Assembly (NCBI RefSeq): GCF_030586465.1
Contig: NZ_JAUQYP010000001.1
Coordinates: 2,817,946 to 2,881,945 of the forward strand
DNA length: 64,000 nucleotides
Reading direction: 5' to 3'
Source of the DNA: Actinotalea lenta
GTDB taxonomy: Bacteria > Actinomycetota > Actinomycetes > Actinomycetales > Cellulomonadaceae
The notes under the pieces were generated by a model, which had not been told where the DNA came from, ran no database searches, and was given only the letters and a program-made list of their open reading frames with translations. Below, piece by piece: positions 8,090 to 18,468 of the stretch. Within the stretch, counting starts at the first letter, position 1. Every line of letters begins with the position of its first letter. The position numbers and the translations under genes are program-made.

Positions 8090-8118
8090 TACTCGATAAT
8101 GAGGTGGAACCGAGTCAC
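8089..8118 (-). CDS. cimA leader peptide MTRFHLIIE
   Basis: A ten-codon frame, GTG ACT CGG TTC CAC CTC ATT ATC GAG TAG, encodes M-T-R-F-H-L-I-I-E. Ile-Ile preceded by Leu near the end is what is expected of a regulatory leader for an isoleucine-pathway gene; ATT is also a rare codon in this GC-rich genome. A terminator follows within 30 nt. There is no Shine-Dalgarno, and a -10-like CATCAT lies exactly 6 nt before the GTG, so the leader is probably translated from a leaderless mRNA. The residues are assigned from direct translation; the regulatory role is inference from architecture. Confidence 0.75.
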   Translation of the reverse strand: MTRFHLIIE

Positions 8119-8124
8119 GCGGGC

Positions 8125-8152
8125 ATGATGCCACAGCAGCGTCGCACGGCAA
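8125..8152 (-). promoter_or_regulatory. Predicted cimA promoter
   Basis: On the minus strand TTGCCG (8152-8147) is separated by 16 nt from CATCAT (8130-8125), which is 6 nt upstream of the leader-peptide GTG. Both hexamers are imperfect, so the call rests mainly on spacing and position relative to the leader. Between here and 8280 I see no further structure or gene. Confidence 0.5.
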
Positions 8153-8280
8153 AGAGGGCGTCCACGACGACGAGGTCGGTCGTCGGGCAGCGTCGGTACG
8201 TCGCGACCTGACCGTGCGCGGCGCTGAGCGGCCGCGACCACGGTGGCATGTGGGCCGCGAGTGAGCCGGAGACGACGTGA

Positions 8281-8787
8281 TCAGCGTCCCTGCGGGTCGA
8301 GCCGTGTGCGCCTCGCCAACGACCGGGGCACGGCCCACCAGGTCACACCGATCACCACCAGCAGTCCCGCGGCCACCCACCGTCCCGCCTCGCGCGACAC
8401 CACGAGATCCATGATGAGCATGAGCGCTCCCACGAGCACGAGCGCCAGGCAGACGAGCCCGCCCCGCGCGAACCGTGCGGCGACCCGGACCAGCTCCGGC
8501 TTGCGGTGCCGGGCGAACAGGGCCCGGTGCATGCTCACCGGCGCGACGATCAGCACGGTGGACAGCGCCGCGAGGATCACCAGCACGAGGTACGACGTGC
8601 GCTGGTACGTGTCGAGGTCGCTGAACCGGCTCTGGAACGGGATCGTGAGCAGGAACCCGACCAGGATCTGCGCACCGGTCTGCAGCACCCGCAGCTCGGC
8701 GAGCAGCTCGGTCCAGTTCCGGTCGGCCCGCTCGGCGGGGGTCTCGTGCCGGTCCGGCTGCTCGGGTGCCGACTCAGGCGCCACCAC
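8281..8787 (-). CDS. DUF6328-type four-helix membrane protein
   Basis: 168 residues. After a polar N-terminus the motif NWTELLAELRVLQTGAQILV introduces the first of four hydrophobic segments (ILVGFLLTIPF; LVLVILAALSTVLIVAP; LVCLALVLVGALMLIMDLV; WVAAGLLVVIGVTWWAV). This matches my memory of the DUF6328 family, small actinobacterial membrane proteins without known function. Its GTG start directly abuts the TGA stop of the upstream ilvE copy (no intervening base), so it is probably translated by termination-reinitiation in the same operon. Confidence 0.82.
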   Translation of the reverse strand: MVAPESAPEQPDRHETPAERADRNWTELLAELRVLQTGAQILVGFLLTIPFQSRFSDLDTYQRTSYLVLVILAALSTVLIVAPVSMHRALFARHRKPELVRVAARFARGGLVCLALVLVGALMLIMDLVVSREAGRWVAAGLLVVIGVTWWAVPRSLARRTRLDPQGR

Positions 8788-9894
8788 TCAGGCCAGCCGG
8801 TGCATCCAGCCGTGCGGGTCCGCCGCACGCCCGTACTGGATCGCGGTGAGCTGGTGGCGCACCGCCGTCGTGACCGTGCCGGTCTTTCCGCCGTTGACCT
8901 GGAGGTCGAAGCCCTCGCCCGCGAGCCGACCGATCGGGGTGACCACGGCCGCGGTGCCGCACGCGAACACCTCTGTCACCTCGCCCGTCCGCAGGCCCTC
9001 GAGCACCTCACCCAGCGGCAGGTCGCGCTCGACGACCTCGTGACCGCCCTCGCGCAGCAGCGTGAGGACCGAGTCCCGCGTGACGCCCTCCAGGATCGTG
9101 CCGCTCAGGGCCGGGGTGACGACGCTGCCGTCCCGGCGGACGACCATGACGTTCATGCCGCCCAGCTCCTCCAGGAGCGTGCCCGTGGCGGCGTCCAGGA
9201 AGCACACCTGCTCGCAGCCCCGCTGGTACGCCTCCTGCTGCGGCAGCAGGGACGCCGCATAGTTGCCGCCGCACTTGGCCGCCCCCGTGCCGCCCGGTCC
9301 GGCGCGGTGGTAGTCCTCGGCGACCCAGATGGACACCGGCTGCACGCCACCGGAGAAGTACGGGCCGACGGGAGAGGCGATGAGCAGGTACTCCACGGTG
9401 CGCGCCGGCCGGACGCCGAGGAAGGCCTCGGAGGCGAACATGAACGGACGCAGGTAGAGGCTGGTCTCCTCCGCTCCCGGCACCCACGCGGCATCGACGT
9501 CCACCAGAGCCTCGATCGAGCCCAGGAAGTCCTCGACGGACAGCTCCGGGAGCGCCAGGCGCCGCGCCGAGGCCGCGAACCGCGCCGCGTTGGCCCACGG
9601 CCGAAACGTCCACACCGAACCGTCGGCGTGCCGGTATGCCTTGAGCCCTTCGAAGATCTCCTGGCCGTAGTGCAGGACGGCCGACGCGGGGTCGAGCTGG
9701 AGCGGGCCGTACGGCTCGAGGCGTCGCGCACCCCAACCGTCGGTGACGGTCCAGGTCATCCTGGCCATGTGGTCCGTGAAGACGACACCGAAGGTCGGCT
9801 CGGCGACCAGCGCCGCGCGTTCGGCCTCGGTGCGCGGCGACGGCGTGAGCCGACGCTCGAACGCGTCGGCGGTGGTGGCACCCTGCGTGCTCAT
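8788..9894 (-). CDS. ilvE: Branched-chain amino acid aminotransferase, copy 1
   Basis: Class IV PLP aminotransferase interconverting Leu, Ile and Val with their 2-oxo acids using glutamate. Of 368 residues, key blocks are HYGQEIFEGLKAYRH near residue 75, YLRPFMFASE, and GGTGAAKCGGNYAASLLPQQ with the PLP lysine; ELGGMNVMVV and CGTAAVVTPIGRL complete the site. Length and motifs match mycobacterial IlvE. The RBS AAGGG is 6-7 nt before ATG 9894. A second, strongly similar copy lies immediately upstream (about 70 nt away), so this pair is a tandem duplication. This copy keeps the canonical K-x-GGNY motif and is the better candidate for the housekeeping enzyme. Confidence 0.93.
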   Translation of the reverse strand: MSTQGATTADAFERRLTPSPRTEAERAALVAEPTFGVVFTDHMARMTWTVTDGWGARRLEPYGPLQLDPASAVLHYGQEIFEGLKAYRHADGSVWTFRPWANAARFAASARRLALPELSVEDFLGSIEALVDVDAAWVPGAEETSLYLRPFMFASEAFLGVRPARTVEYLLIASPVGPYFSGGVQPVSIWVAEDYHRAGPGGTGAAKCGGNYAASLLPQQEAYQRGCEQVCFLDAATGTLLEELGGMNVMVVRRDGSVVTPALSGTILEGVTRDSVLTLLREGGHEVVERDLPLGEVLEGLRTGEVTEVFACGTAAVVTPIGRLAGEGFDLQVNGGKTGTVTTAVRHQLTAIQYGRAADPHGWMHRLA

Positions 9895-9963
9895 CTCGAT
9901 CCCTTCGACCGGGGGCGTCCGTGCCCGCGGAACTCGCTCAGACGTTACCGGGGTGGGCGGCGA

Positions 9964-11076
9964 TCACACCCACCGGACCATCCAGCCGCGCTCGTCGGGC
10001 GCGCGGCCGTGCTGGATGTCCATGAGCTGCGCGCGCACCCGGGCCGTCACCGGCCCGACGCCGCCGTCCGCGACCCGGGCGTCGAACCCGTGGCCGACGA
10101 GACGGCCGATGGGACTGACCCCCGCGCCGGTCCCGCACGCGAACAGCTCGGTCACCTCCCCCGACGCCAGCCCGGCCAGGACCTCCTCGAGCGGCAGCGC
10201 GCGTTCGACCACCTCGTGACCGTCCGCGGCGAGCAGCCTCAGCACCGCGTCGCGCGTGATGCCCGGGAGGATGGCCCCGTCCAGGGCGGGCGTCAGCACC
10301 GTGCCGTCGGCACGCACCGCCACCAGGTTCATCCCGCCGAGCTCCTCGAGGTTGCGGCCGCTCACGGCGTCCAGGAAGCACACCTGCTCGCAGCCGTGCC
10401 GGTACGCCTCGGCCTGCGAGGCGAGTGAGGCACCGTAGTTCCCCATCGTCTTGACCGCGCCAGTGCCGCCCGGGCTCGCGCGGTGCAGGTCCTGGGCCAC
10501 CCAGATCGACACGGGCGCCGCGCCACCCGCGAAGTACGCGCCGGCCGGCGACGCGATCACCACGTACTCCACCCGCCGCGCGGCTCTGACCAGCAGGTTC
10601 GGCTCGGACGCGAACATCACGGGACGCAGGTACAGGCTCGCGTCGTCGGCCGGCGGCACCCACGCCTGGTCGACGGTCACCAGGGCTCGGACGGAGGCGA
10701 GGAAGTCCTCGACCGGGAGCTCGGGCAGCGCCATCCGGCGGGCCGAGGCCGCGAAGCGCGCCGCGTTGGCCTCCGGGCGGAAACCCCACACCGACCCGTC
10801 CGGGTGCCGGTACGCCTTGAGTCCCTCGAAGATCTCCTGGCCGTAGTGCAGCACGAGCGCCGCGGGCTCGAGCGCGAGCGGCGCGTACGGTTCGACCCGC
10901 CGGTCGAGCCAGCCATCCTCGGACGTCCAGGTCATGCGCGCCATGTGGTCGGTGACCACGGCACCGAACCGCGGTGCCTCCAGTGCCGCGGCACGAGCGT
11001 CCGGCGGCACGGGATGCGGGTTGGGGTGCAGCGCGAACTCCGGCACGGGGGGCAGGGCCCCGGAGCTGCTCGTCAT
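9964..11076 (-). CDS. Branched-chain amino acid aminotransferase, copy 2 (paralogue)
   Basis: 370 residues, aligning end to end with the downstream ilvE copy at roughly two-thirds identity by eye. The PLP lysine is retained, but the motif reads GGTGAVKTMGNYGASL, so the usual glycine after K-x is replaced by methionine. Other blocks (HYGQEIFEGLKAYRH, ELGGMNLVAV, CGTGAGVSPIGRL) are intact, so it should be active, perhaps with altered substrate preference. ATG 11076 is chosen because GGGAGG precedes it by 5 nt; the frame remains open further upstream into leuB. It follows leuB by 43 nt on the same strand, forming leuB-ilvE2-ilvE1-DUF6328. Confidence 0.9.
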   Translation of the reverse strand: MTSSSGALPPVPEFALHPNPHPVPPDARAAALEAPRFGAVVTDHMARMTWTSEDGWLDRRVEPYAPLALEPAALVLHYGQEIFEGLKAYRHPDGSVWGFRPEANAARFAASARRMALPELPVEDFLASVRALVTVDQAWVPPADDASLYLRPVMFASEPNLLVRAARRVEYVVIASPAGAYFAGGAAPVSIWVAQDLHRASPGGTGAVKTMGNYGASLASQAEAYRHGCEQVCFLDAVSGRNLEELGGMNLVAVRADGTVLTPALDGAILPGITRDAVLRLLAADGHEVVERALPLEEVLAGLASGEVTELFACGTGAGVSPIGRLVGHGFDARVADGGVGPVTARVRAQLMDIQHGRAPDERGWMVRWV

Positions 11077-11119
11077 CTCGCCTCCCTCAGCACCCGTGCG
11101 GGCGCGCCGTGCGACCCGG

Positions 11120-12151
11120 CTAGCCGCGGATCCGTTCGGCGATCTCCGCGCCGACCTGCGCCGTCGAGCGCGCCCGATCGCCGCGCGCGGCGAGGTCGGC
11201 CGCGACCGCCTGCTCCACGCGGGCGGCGGCCTCGGGCCGGCCGAGGTGCTCGAGCATGAGGGCGACCGACAGGATCGTCGCCGTGGGGTCGGCCTTGCCC
11301 TGACCGGCGATGTCCGGTGCCGAGCCGTGCACCGGCTCGAACATCGACGGGGCGGTGCGGTCCGGGTTGATGTTGCCCGAGGCCGCCAGGCCGATCCCGC
11401 CGACCACCGCACCGGCCAGGTCCGTGAGGATGTCGCCGAACAGGTTGTCGGTGACGATCACGTCGAACCGCGAGGGCTTGGTGACCATGAAGATGGTCGC
11501 CGCGTCGACGTGCAGGTAGTCGGTCGTGACGTCGGGGAACTCGGCGTTGACGGCCTCGACCGTGCGCCGCCACAGGTCGCCGGCGTGCACCAGCACGTTG
11601 TGCTTGTGCACGAGCGTCAGGTGCCGGCGTGGACGTGCCGCGGCGCGGGCGAAGGCGTCGCGCACCACGCGCTCGACCCCGAAGGCGGTGTTGACGCTGA
11701 CCTCGTTGGCGACCTCGTGCGCAGTGCCGCGCCGGATCGAGCCGCCGTTGCCGACGTACGGACCTTCGGTGCCCTCGCGGACGACGACGAAGTCGACGTC
11801 GCCCGGCTCCGCGAGCGGGGAGCGCACCCCGGGGTACAGCCGGCCGGGCCGCAGGTTGACGTAGTGGTCCAGCTCGAATCGCAGGCGCAGCAGCAGCCCG
11901 CGCTCCAGCACACCGGACGGAACGCTCGGGTCACCGATGGCCCCGAGCAGGATCGCGTCGTGCTCACGGATGGTGGCCAGGTCCGCGTCGGTCAGGGTGT
12001 CACCGGTGGCGTGCCAGCGGCGCGCCCCCAGGTCCAGCTGGGTGGTCTCGACCACGGTGCCGCTACCCGCGAGAGCGGCCTCCAAGGCCGCCAGCCCCTG
12101 ATCGACGACCTCCGTACCGATCCCGTCGCCGGGGATGACCGCGAGCCGCAT
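11120..12151 (-). CDS. leuB: 3-isopropylmalate dehydrogenase
   Basis: Oxidatively decarboxylates 3-isopropylmalate in leucine biosynthesis with NAD+. The protein opens [16 protein letters not shown], has the substrate-binding arginines in [19 protein letters not shown], the catalytic [13 protein letters not shown] and the NAD-binding [12 protein letters not shown] followed by GKADPTATI. At 343 residues it is the usual length. The second ATG (12151) is used because GGAGG is about 9 nt ahead of it, whereas the first ATG almost touches that site. In M. tuberculosis serA lies between ilvC and leuB; here an ASCH-domain gene takes that place. Confidence 0.95.
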   Translation of the reverse strand: MRLAVIPGDGIGTEVVDQGLAALEAALAGSGTVVETTQLDLGARRWHATGDTLTDADLATIREHDAILLGAIGDPSVPSGVLERGLLLRLRFELDHYVNLRPGRLYPGVRSPLAEPGDVDFVVVREGTEGPYVGNGGSIRRGTAHEVANEVSVNTAFGVERVVRDAFARAAARPRRHLTLVHKHNVLVHAGDLWRRTVEAVNAEFPDVTTDYLHVDAATIFMVTKPSRFDVIVTDNLFGDILTDLAGAVVGGIGLAASGNINPDRTAPSMFEPVHGSAPDIAGQGKADPTATILSVALMLEHLGRPEAAARVEQAVAADLAARGDRARSTAQVGAEIAERIRG

Positions 12152-12224
12152 GTGATCCATTCCTCCAACGTATCGTCCGTCCCACTCCTCGGGACGGACA
12201 TCTTGCATCTCGGACGCCCGAGGC

Positions 12225-12770
12225 TCAGCCGTCCCGCGCCGTCGGGTACCGCAGCTCGAACCGCTCGAGCACGAGCTCCAGGTCTGGCCCGACCTGCGTC
12301 CCGAGCGCCGGCAGCACCCGACGCCAGTACCGCTCGTGATCGGTGCGCCAGGACTCCAGCGACCCGTCGGCCTCGCCCTCGGCCGCGGCGTGCGCCGCGT
12401 CCACGTCGGCGAACCGCACGCGCCGCACGGCCGTGGTGCGCAGCAGCGCCCGCGGCCGCCCGAGACCGTCGAGCACGATCGACAGGTCGCCGACCACCGG
12501 CAGCGGCTCCCCGGCCGCCTCGAACTCGACCACGGCCGTGGCCGTCGCCGTCTTCCGGCCGTCCAGGACCAGCGCCAGCAGCGCGTCGGCGAGCTCCGGC
12601 GTGTCGCCGAAGGACCAGGCCGGCGGCACCAGGGTTCCCGCGACGCCCAGGCCGGTCACCTCCGGGGTGCGGACGACCTTGCCGCGGAAGCGTGCGGTCT
12701 CCCAGAACGCGAGCAGCTCGTCCGGGTCGGTGCGCGCCTCGCCCACCGACCCGTCCGGCATGTCGTCCAT
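12225..12770 (-). CDS. ASCH domain-containing protein
   Basis: 181 residues. The central part has the ASCH (PUA-like beta-barrel) signature: [39 protein letters not shown], then [20 protein letters not shown] with [11 protein letters not shown]. Such proteins bind nucleic acid or modified nucleosides, and some hydrolyse N4-acetylcytidine; the activity here is unknown. The start ATG 12770 lies 16 nt after the ilvC stop, suggesting it is the last gene of the ilvBNC transcript; ATG 12761 is an alternative. No clear ribosome binding site is present. Confidence 0.85.
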   Translation of the reverse strand: MDDMPDGSVGEARTDPDELLAFWETARFRGKVVRTPEVTGLGVAGTLVPPAWSFGDTPELADALLALVLDGRKTATATAVVEFEAAGEPLPVVGDLSIVLDGLGRPRALLRTTAVRRVRFADVDAAHAAAEGEADGSLESWRTDHERYWRRVLPALGTQVGPDLELVLERFELRYPTARDG

Positions 12771-12786
12771 CGCGCGATCGAGCGGC

Positions 12787-14422
<1,636 letters not shown>

Positions 14423-14456
14423 GCTGCACCTGCTTCCTCGAGGCGGGTCATTCCGC

Positions 14457-16301
14457 TCACTCCTCCCGGTCCCATGCCGGGCTGATGCCGCGGGCGTACT
14501 GGATCTCGTCGTTGCTCACGCCGGCGGCCACCATCGGCCACACCATGGCGTCGCGGGACACCGTGAAGTCCACGACCACCGGACGGTCGTCGATCTCCAT
14601 CGCGCGCTTGATCGCATCGTCCACCTCGGCCTTGGACTCCACTCGGATCCCGGCCGCACCGTAGGCCTCGGCGAGCGTGACGAAGTCCGGGATCCGCACG
14701 GTGCCGTGGCCGGTGTGCAGGTCGGTGTTGGAGTAGCGCGACTCGTAGAACAGCGTCTGCCACTGCCGGACCATGCCCAGCGAGGAGTTGTTGATCACCG
14801 CGACCTTGATCGGGATCTCGTTGATCGTGGCCGTGGCCAGCTCCTGGTTGGTCATCTGGAAGCAGCCGTCGCCGTCGATCGCCCAGACCATCCGGTCCGG
14901 GTCTCCGACCTTGGCCCCCAGCGCGGCGGGCACCGCGAAGCCCATGGTCCCCAGACCGCCGGAGTTGATCCAGCCGCCGGGGCGCTGGTGGGAGATGAAC
15001 TGCGACGCCCACATCTGGTGCTGGCCCACGCCGGCGACGTACACCGCCTCGGGGCCGGCCAGCTCACCGATGCGGCTGATCACGTGCTGCGGGGCGAGCA
15101 GACCGTCCTCGGTCTCGGAGTAGCCGAGCGGGAAGGTCTCGCGCCAGTCCTCGATCTGCTTCCACCAGTGCTCGAGGTCCGGCTTGCCGTGCTGGGCGTG
15201 CTCACGTGCGAGCTCGGGCAGCAGGTCTGCGATGACCTCGCGCAGGTCGCCGACGATCGGCACGTCGACGCGGCGGTTCTTGCCGATCTCTGCAGGGTCG
15301 ATGTCGGCGTGCACGACCGTGGCGTGCGGGGCGAACGACGAGAGCTTCCCCGTCACGCGATCGTCGAACCGAGTGCCCAGCGCCACGATCAGGTCCGCCT
15401 TCTGCAGCGCAGCCACCGCGGGGACCGTGCCGTGCATCCCGGGCATGCCGAGGTTCTGCGGGTGGGTGTCCGGCAGCACGCCGCGCGCCATGAGCGTGGT
15501 CACCGCGGGCGCGCCGGACTCGTCCACCAGCCGGCGCAGCTCGGCCGCTGCACCCGAGCGCACCGCACCGCCGCCGACGTACAGCACGGGTCGGCGCGCG
15601 GTGGCCAGCAGCCGGGCGGCCTCACGCACCTGCTTCGCGTGCGGCTTGGTGACCGGGTGGTAGCCGGGAAGGTCGAGGTCGGTGGGCCAGGCGAACGTGG
15701 TCCGCGCCTGCATCGCCGACTTGGCGATGTCCACGAGCACCGGTCCCGGCCGCCCCGTCGCGGCGATGTGGAACGCCTGGGCGATCGTGCGCGGGATCTC
15801 GTCGGGGTCCGTCACCAGGAAGTTGTGCTTCGTGACCGGCATCGTGATGCCCACGATGTCGGCCTCCTGGAACCCGTCCGTGCCGATCAGCGAGGCAGCC
15901 ACCTGGCCGGTGATCGCCACCATCGGGACCGAGTCCATGTTCGCGTCGGCGATCGCGGTGACCAGGTTGGTGGCCCCGGGGCCCGACGTCGCCATGCACA
16001 CGCCGACCTTGCCGGAGGTGTAGGCGTAACCCTCGGCGGCGTGACCCGCGCCCTGCTCGTGACGCACCAGGACGTGCCGGAGCTTGGTGGAGTCCATCAG
16101 CGGGTCGTAGGTCGGCAGGATCGCGCCGCCGGGGATCCCGAAGACGGTGTCGACGCCGGCGTGCTCGAGCGACCGGACGATCGCCTCGGCGCCGGTCATC
16201 TCCTGCGGCGGTGCCGGGCGGAGATCCGCGGGGGTGACCGTCGCCGCCTGCGAGGTGCGACGCTCCCCCGTCGGGGGCGCCGGGTGGGAGCCCTGGGCCA
16301 T
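14457..16301 (-). CDS. ilvB: Acetolactate synthase large (catalytic) subunit
   Basis: Thiamin diphosphate and FAD enzyme making acetolactate or acetohydroxybutyrate from pyruvate. The 614 residues show [16 protein letters not shown] with the following [14 protein letters not shown] (cofactor glutamate), the [15 protein letters not shown] region, and the ThDP/Mg motif [13 protein letters not shown] followed by [12 protein letters not shown]. The first 35 residues are a variable Pro-rich tail. AGGAG lies 7 nt before ATG 16301. The gene is preceded by a complete attenuator (leader peptide MRTLVVLSQA and terminator), so the ilvB-ilvN-ilvC transcript is expected to respond to charging of Leu and Val tRNAs. 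Confidence 0.96.
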   Translation of the reverse strand: MAQGSHPAPPTGERRTSQAATVTPADLRPAPPQEMTGAEAIVRSLEHAGVDTVFGIPGGAILPTYDPLMDSTKLRHVLVRHEQGAGHAAEGYAYTSGKVGVCMATSGPGATNLVTAIADANMDSVPMVAITGQVAASLIGTDGFQEADIVGITMPVTKHNFLVTDPDEIPRTIAQAFHIAATGRPGPVLVDIAKSAMQARTTFAWPTDLDLPGYHPVTKPHAKQVREAARLLATARRPVLYVGGGAVRSGAAAELRRLVDESGAPAVTTLMARGVLPDTHPQNLGMPGMHGTVPAVAALQKADLIVALGTRFDDRVTGKLSSFAPHATVVHADIDPAEIGKNRRVDVPIVGDLREVIADLLPELAREHAQHGKPDLEHWWKQIEDWRETFPLGYSETEDGLLAPQHVISRIGELAGPEAVYVAGVGQHQMWASQFISHQRPGGWINSGGLGTMGFAVPAALGAKVGDPDRMVWAIDGDGCFQMTNQELATATINEIPIKVAVINNSSLGMVRQWQTLFYESRYSNTDLHTGHGTVRIPDFVTLAEAYGAAGIRVESKAEVDDAIKRAMEIDDRPVVVDFTVSRDAMVWPMVAAGVSNDEIQYARGISPAWDREE

Positions 16302-16353
16302 CGTTGCTCTCCTGTGTCTCGTGCGTGCGGGTGGACCTTCCGGCCCCTGGCAT

Positions 16354-16391
16354 GAAAAAACCCCTCGGCCCTGATGGGCACGGCGAGGGGT
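16354..16391 (-). terminator. Attenuator terminator in the ilvB leader
   Basis: On the minus strand ACCCCTCG pairs with CGAGGGGT, with an inner GCCC-ATCA-GGGC extension after a small bulge, followed by six T residues (16360-16355). It ends about 50 nt upstream of ilvB. This is a strong intrinsic terminator inside the leader of a biosynthetic operon. Confidence 0.88.
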
Positions 16392-16392
16392 C

Positions 16393-16422
16393 GGCGTAGG
16401 TGGGCTGGTCCCGGCCTACGCC
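16393..16422 (-). promoter_or_regulatory. Leader hairpin overlapping the ilvB leader-peptide stop codon
   Basis: ggcgtagg (16393-16400) and cctacgcc (16415-16422) form a perfect 8-bp stem with a 14-nt loop. The upper arm spans the leader-peptide TAG, the same arrangement as in the cimA leader, so movement of the ribosome through the last leader codons should decide whether it forms. An antiterminator partner was not identified by eye. Confidence 0.65.
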
Positions 16423-16448
16423 TGGCTGAGTACGACGAGCGTCCGCAC
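16416..16448 (-). CDS. ilvB leader peptide MRTLVVLSQA
   Basis: GTG CGG ACG CTC GTC GTA CTC AGC CAG GCG TAG encodes a ten-residue peptide with Leu-Val-Val-Leu in the middle, the composition expected for an ilv attenuator. It starts 7 nt after a TAAGGT -10 element, so the GTG is at or next to the transcription start and the peptide is probably read from a leaderless mRNA. Two hairpins, the second a T-tailed terminator, follow. Actinobacterial ilvB leaders of this type are known; the mechanism here is inferred. Confidence 0.8.
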   Translation of the reverse strand: MRTLVVLSQA

Positions 16449-16455
16449 GGTCGGG

Positions 16456-16484
16456 ACCTTACGGCACCGTCCGCGGCTTGTCAC
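16456..16484 (-). promoter_or_regulatory. Predicted ilvBNC promoter
   Basis: GTGACA (16484-16479, one mismatch to TTGACA) and TAAGGT (16461-16456) are spaced by exactly 17 nt. This is one of the best sigma70-type promoters in the window. The expected transcription start coincides with the leader GTG at 16448. The promoter sits between ilvD and ilvB, so the two are transcribed separately despite the shared strand. Confidence 0.75.
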
Positions 16485-16559
16485 GCACGTGGAACCCCGT
16501 CTCGCATCGTGGATCACCGTCTCGCGGTCCGAACTGCCGGTCGCGTGGTCGCGCTGCGC

Positions 16560-18257
16560 TCAGCCCAGGACGGCTCCGACCGACGCCGAGCCGACCATGC
16601 GTGCGTACCGCCCGAGCACCCCGCGGGTGTAGCGCGCCGGCAGCGGCTGCCACCCTTCGCGGCGGGAGGCGAGCTCTTCCGGGTCGACGAGCAGGTCGAG
16701 CGTCGCCGACGACATGTCCAGCCTGACCCGGTCCCCGTCGCGCACGAACGCGATCGGCCCCGCGTCGACCGCCTCGGGCGCGACGTGCCCGACGCACAGG
16801 CCCGTCGTCCCGCCCGAGAACCGGCCGTCGGTGAGCAGCAGGACGTCCTTGCCGAGCCCGGCACCCTTGATGGCACCCGTGATCGCGAGCATCTCCCGCA
16901 TGCCCGGGCCGCCCTTGGGTCCCTCGTAGCGGATCACCACCACGTCGCCGGCCGTGATCGTGCCGTCCTCGAGAGCGTCGAGCGCGGCCCGTTCCCGCTC
17001 GAAGACGCGCGCCGTCCCCTCGAACACGTCCGAGTCGAACCCTGCGCTCTTGACCACCGCGCCGTCCGGGGCGAGCGACCCGCGCAGGATCGTGATGCCG
17101 CCCGTGCGGTGGATCGGGTCGTCCAACGCCCGCAGGATCTTCCCGTCCGGGTCGGGCGGCGCCACCTCGGCGAGGTTCTCCGCCACGGTGCGCCCCGTGA
17201 CCGTCAGCGCGTCGCCGTGCAGCAGCCCGGCGTCCAGCAGCGCTTTCATCACCACCGGCACGCCCCCGATCCGGTCCACGTCGTTCATCACGTAGCGACC
17301 GAAGGGCTTGAGGTCACCCAGGTGCGGCACGCGCGCGGCCACCCGCGCGAAGTCGTCGAGCGTCAGCTCGACCTCCGCCTCGTTGGCGATCGCGAGCAGG
17401 TGCAGCACGGCGTTCGTCGAGCCGCCGAACGCCATCACGACCGCGATCGCGTTCTCGAACGCCTCCTTGGTCATGATCTGGCGCGCGGTGATGCCGCGGC
17501 GCAGCAGCTCGACGACGGCCTCCCCGGAGCGGTGCGCGAACGCGTCCCTGCGCCGGTCCGCCGACGGCGGTGCCGCCGACCCCGGCAGCGACATGCCCAT
17601 CGCCTCGGCGACGGACGCCATCGTGTTCGCGGTGTACATCCCGCCGCAGGCGCCCTCGCCCGGGCAGATGGCGCGCTCGATCCGCCCGACGTCCTCCTCG
17701 CTCATCAGCCCGCGGGCGCACGCACCCACCGCCTCGAAGGCGTCGATGATGGTGACCTGCTTCTCGGTGCCGTCGGTGAGCCGGACGAACCCGGGCGCGA
17801 TGCTGCCGGCGTAGAGGAAGACCGCGGCAAGGTCCAGGCGCGCCGCGGCCATGAGCATGCCCGGGAGGGACTTGTCGCACCCCGCCAGGAGGACCGAGCC
17901 GTCCAGGCGCTCGGCCTGCATGACGGTCTCCACGCTGTCGGCGATGAGGTCGCGGCTGACCAGCGAGAAGTGCATCCCCTCGTGGCCCATCGAGATCCCG
18001 TCGGAGACCGAGATGGTGCCGAACTCCAAGGGGTACCCCCCCGCGGCGTGCACACCGTTCTTCACGGCCTTGGCCAGTCGGTCCAGCGAGAGGTTGCACG
18101 GCGTGATCTCGTTCCACGAGCTCGCCACGCCGATCTGCGGCTTGTCGAAGTCTTCGTCGCCCATGCCGACGGCCCGGAGCATGCCGCGCGCCGCGGTGGC
18201 CTCCAGCCCGTCGGTGACCTGGCGACTACGGGGCTTGAGATCGCGCTGGTCGCTCAT
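16560..18257 (-). CDS. ilvD: Dihydroxy-acid dehydratase
   Basis: Iron-sulfur enzyme dehydrating 2,3-dihydroxy-3-methylvalerate and -isovalerate, the third common branched-chain step. The 565 residues contain the cysteines expected for the cluster: ITPCNLSLD near residue 53, [11 protein letters not shown] near 125 and [13 protein letters not shown] near 200. [15 protein letters not shown] and the C-terminal [15 protein letters not shown] are also conserved. The ATG at 18257 has TAGACT (18269-18264) exactly 6 nt ahead and no ribosome binding site, which suggests a leaderless transcript with its own promoter. A 258-nt gap holding the ilvB attenuator follows. Confidence 0.95.
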   Translation of the reverse strand: MSDQRDLKPRSRQVTDGLEATAARGMLRAVGMGDEDFDKPQIGVASSWNEITPCNLSLDRLAKAVKNGVHAAGGYPLEFGTISVSDGISMGHEGMHFSLVSRDLIADSVETVMQAERLDGSVLLAGCDKSLPGMLMAAARLDLAAVFLYAGSIAPGFVRLTDGTEKQVTIIDAFEAVGACARGLMSEEDVGRIERAICPGEGACGGMYTANTMASVAEAMGMSLPGSAAPPSADRRRDAFAHRSGEAVVELLRRGITARQIMTKEAFENAIAVVMAFGGSTNAVLHLLAIANEAEVELTLDDFARVAARVPHLGDLKPFGRYVMNDVDRIGGVPVVMKALLDAGLLHGDALTVTGRTVAENLAEVAPPDPDGKILRALDDPIHRTGGITILRGSLAPDGAVVKSAGFDSDVFEGTARVFERERAALDALEDGTITAGDVVVIRYEGPKGGPGMREMLAITGAIKGAGLGKDVLLLTDGRFSGGTTGLCVGHVAPEAVDAGPIAFVRDGDRVRLDMSSATLDLLVDPEELASRREGWQPLPARYTRGVLGRYARMVGSASVGAVLG

Positions 18258-18294
18258 GGCCGGAGTCTAGGTCGCAGGGCGCAGACGGGCCCTT

Positions 18295-18364
18295 CGAGGG
18301 GTGCCCGTCGAGGGGTGCCCGTCGAGGGGTGCCCGTCGAGGGGTGCCCGTCGAGGGGTGCCCGG
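18295..18364. repeat. 14-bp tandem repeat, five units
   Basis: The unit cgaggggtgcccgt occurs at 18295, 18309, 18323, 18337 and, with a changed final base, at 18351. Copies are otherwise identical, which implies recent expansion by slippage. The array lies about 40 nt upstream of the ilvD start, just beyond its predicted -10 element, so the copy number could influence the spacing of upstream sequence. It is not a multiple of three and has no spacer structure. Confidence 0.92.
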
Positions 18365-18400
18365 CGACCGCGCACCCTCCCCGAGGGGCCGCTCTCGCGA

Positions 18401-18451
18401 CCAAGGGTGCAGCGTTACCGTCGCTATTCGACGGTAACGCTGCACCCTTGG
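18401..18451. repeat. Perfect inverted repeat with 23-bp arms and 5-nt loop
   Basis: Positions 18401-18423 and 18429-18451 are exact reverse complements, separated by ctatt. The arms begin ccaagggtgcagcg. There is no T-run on either side, so it is not a standard intrinsic terminator, although it lies just after the last codons of a minus-strand gene remnant and could stop transcription there. An uninterrupted 23-bp stem with a short loop also fits a mobile palindromic element of REP or MITE type. No second copy was seen in this window. Confidence 0.93.
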
Positions 18452-18468
18452 GCGCTGCGCCGGTGGGC

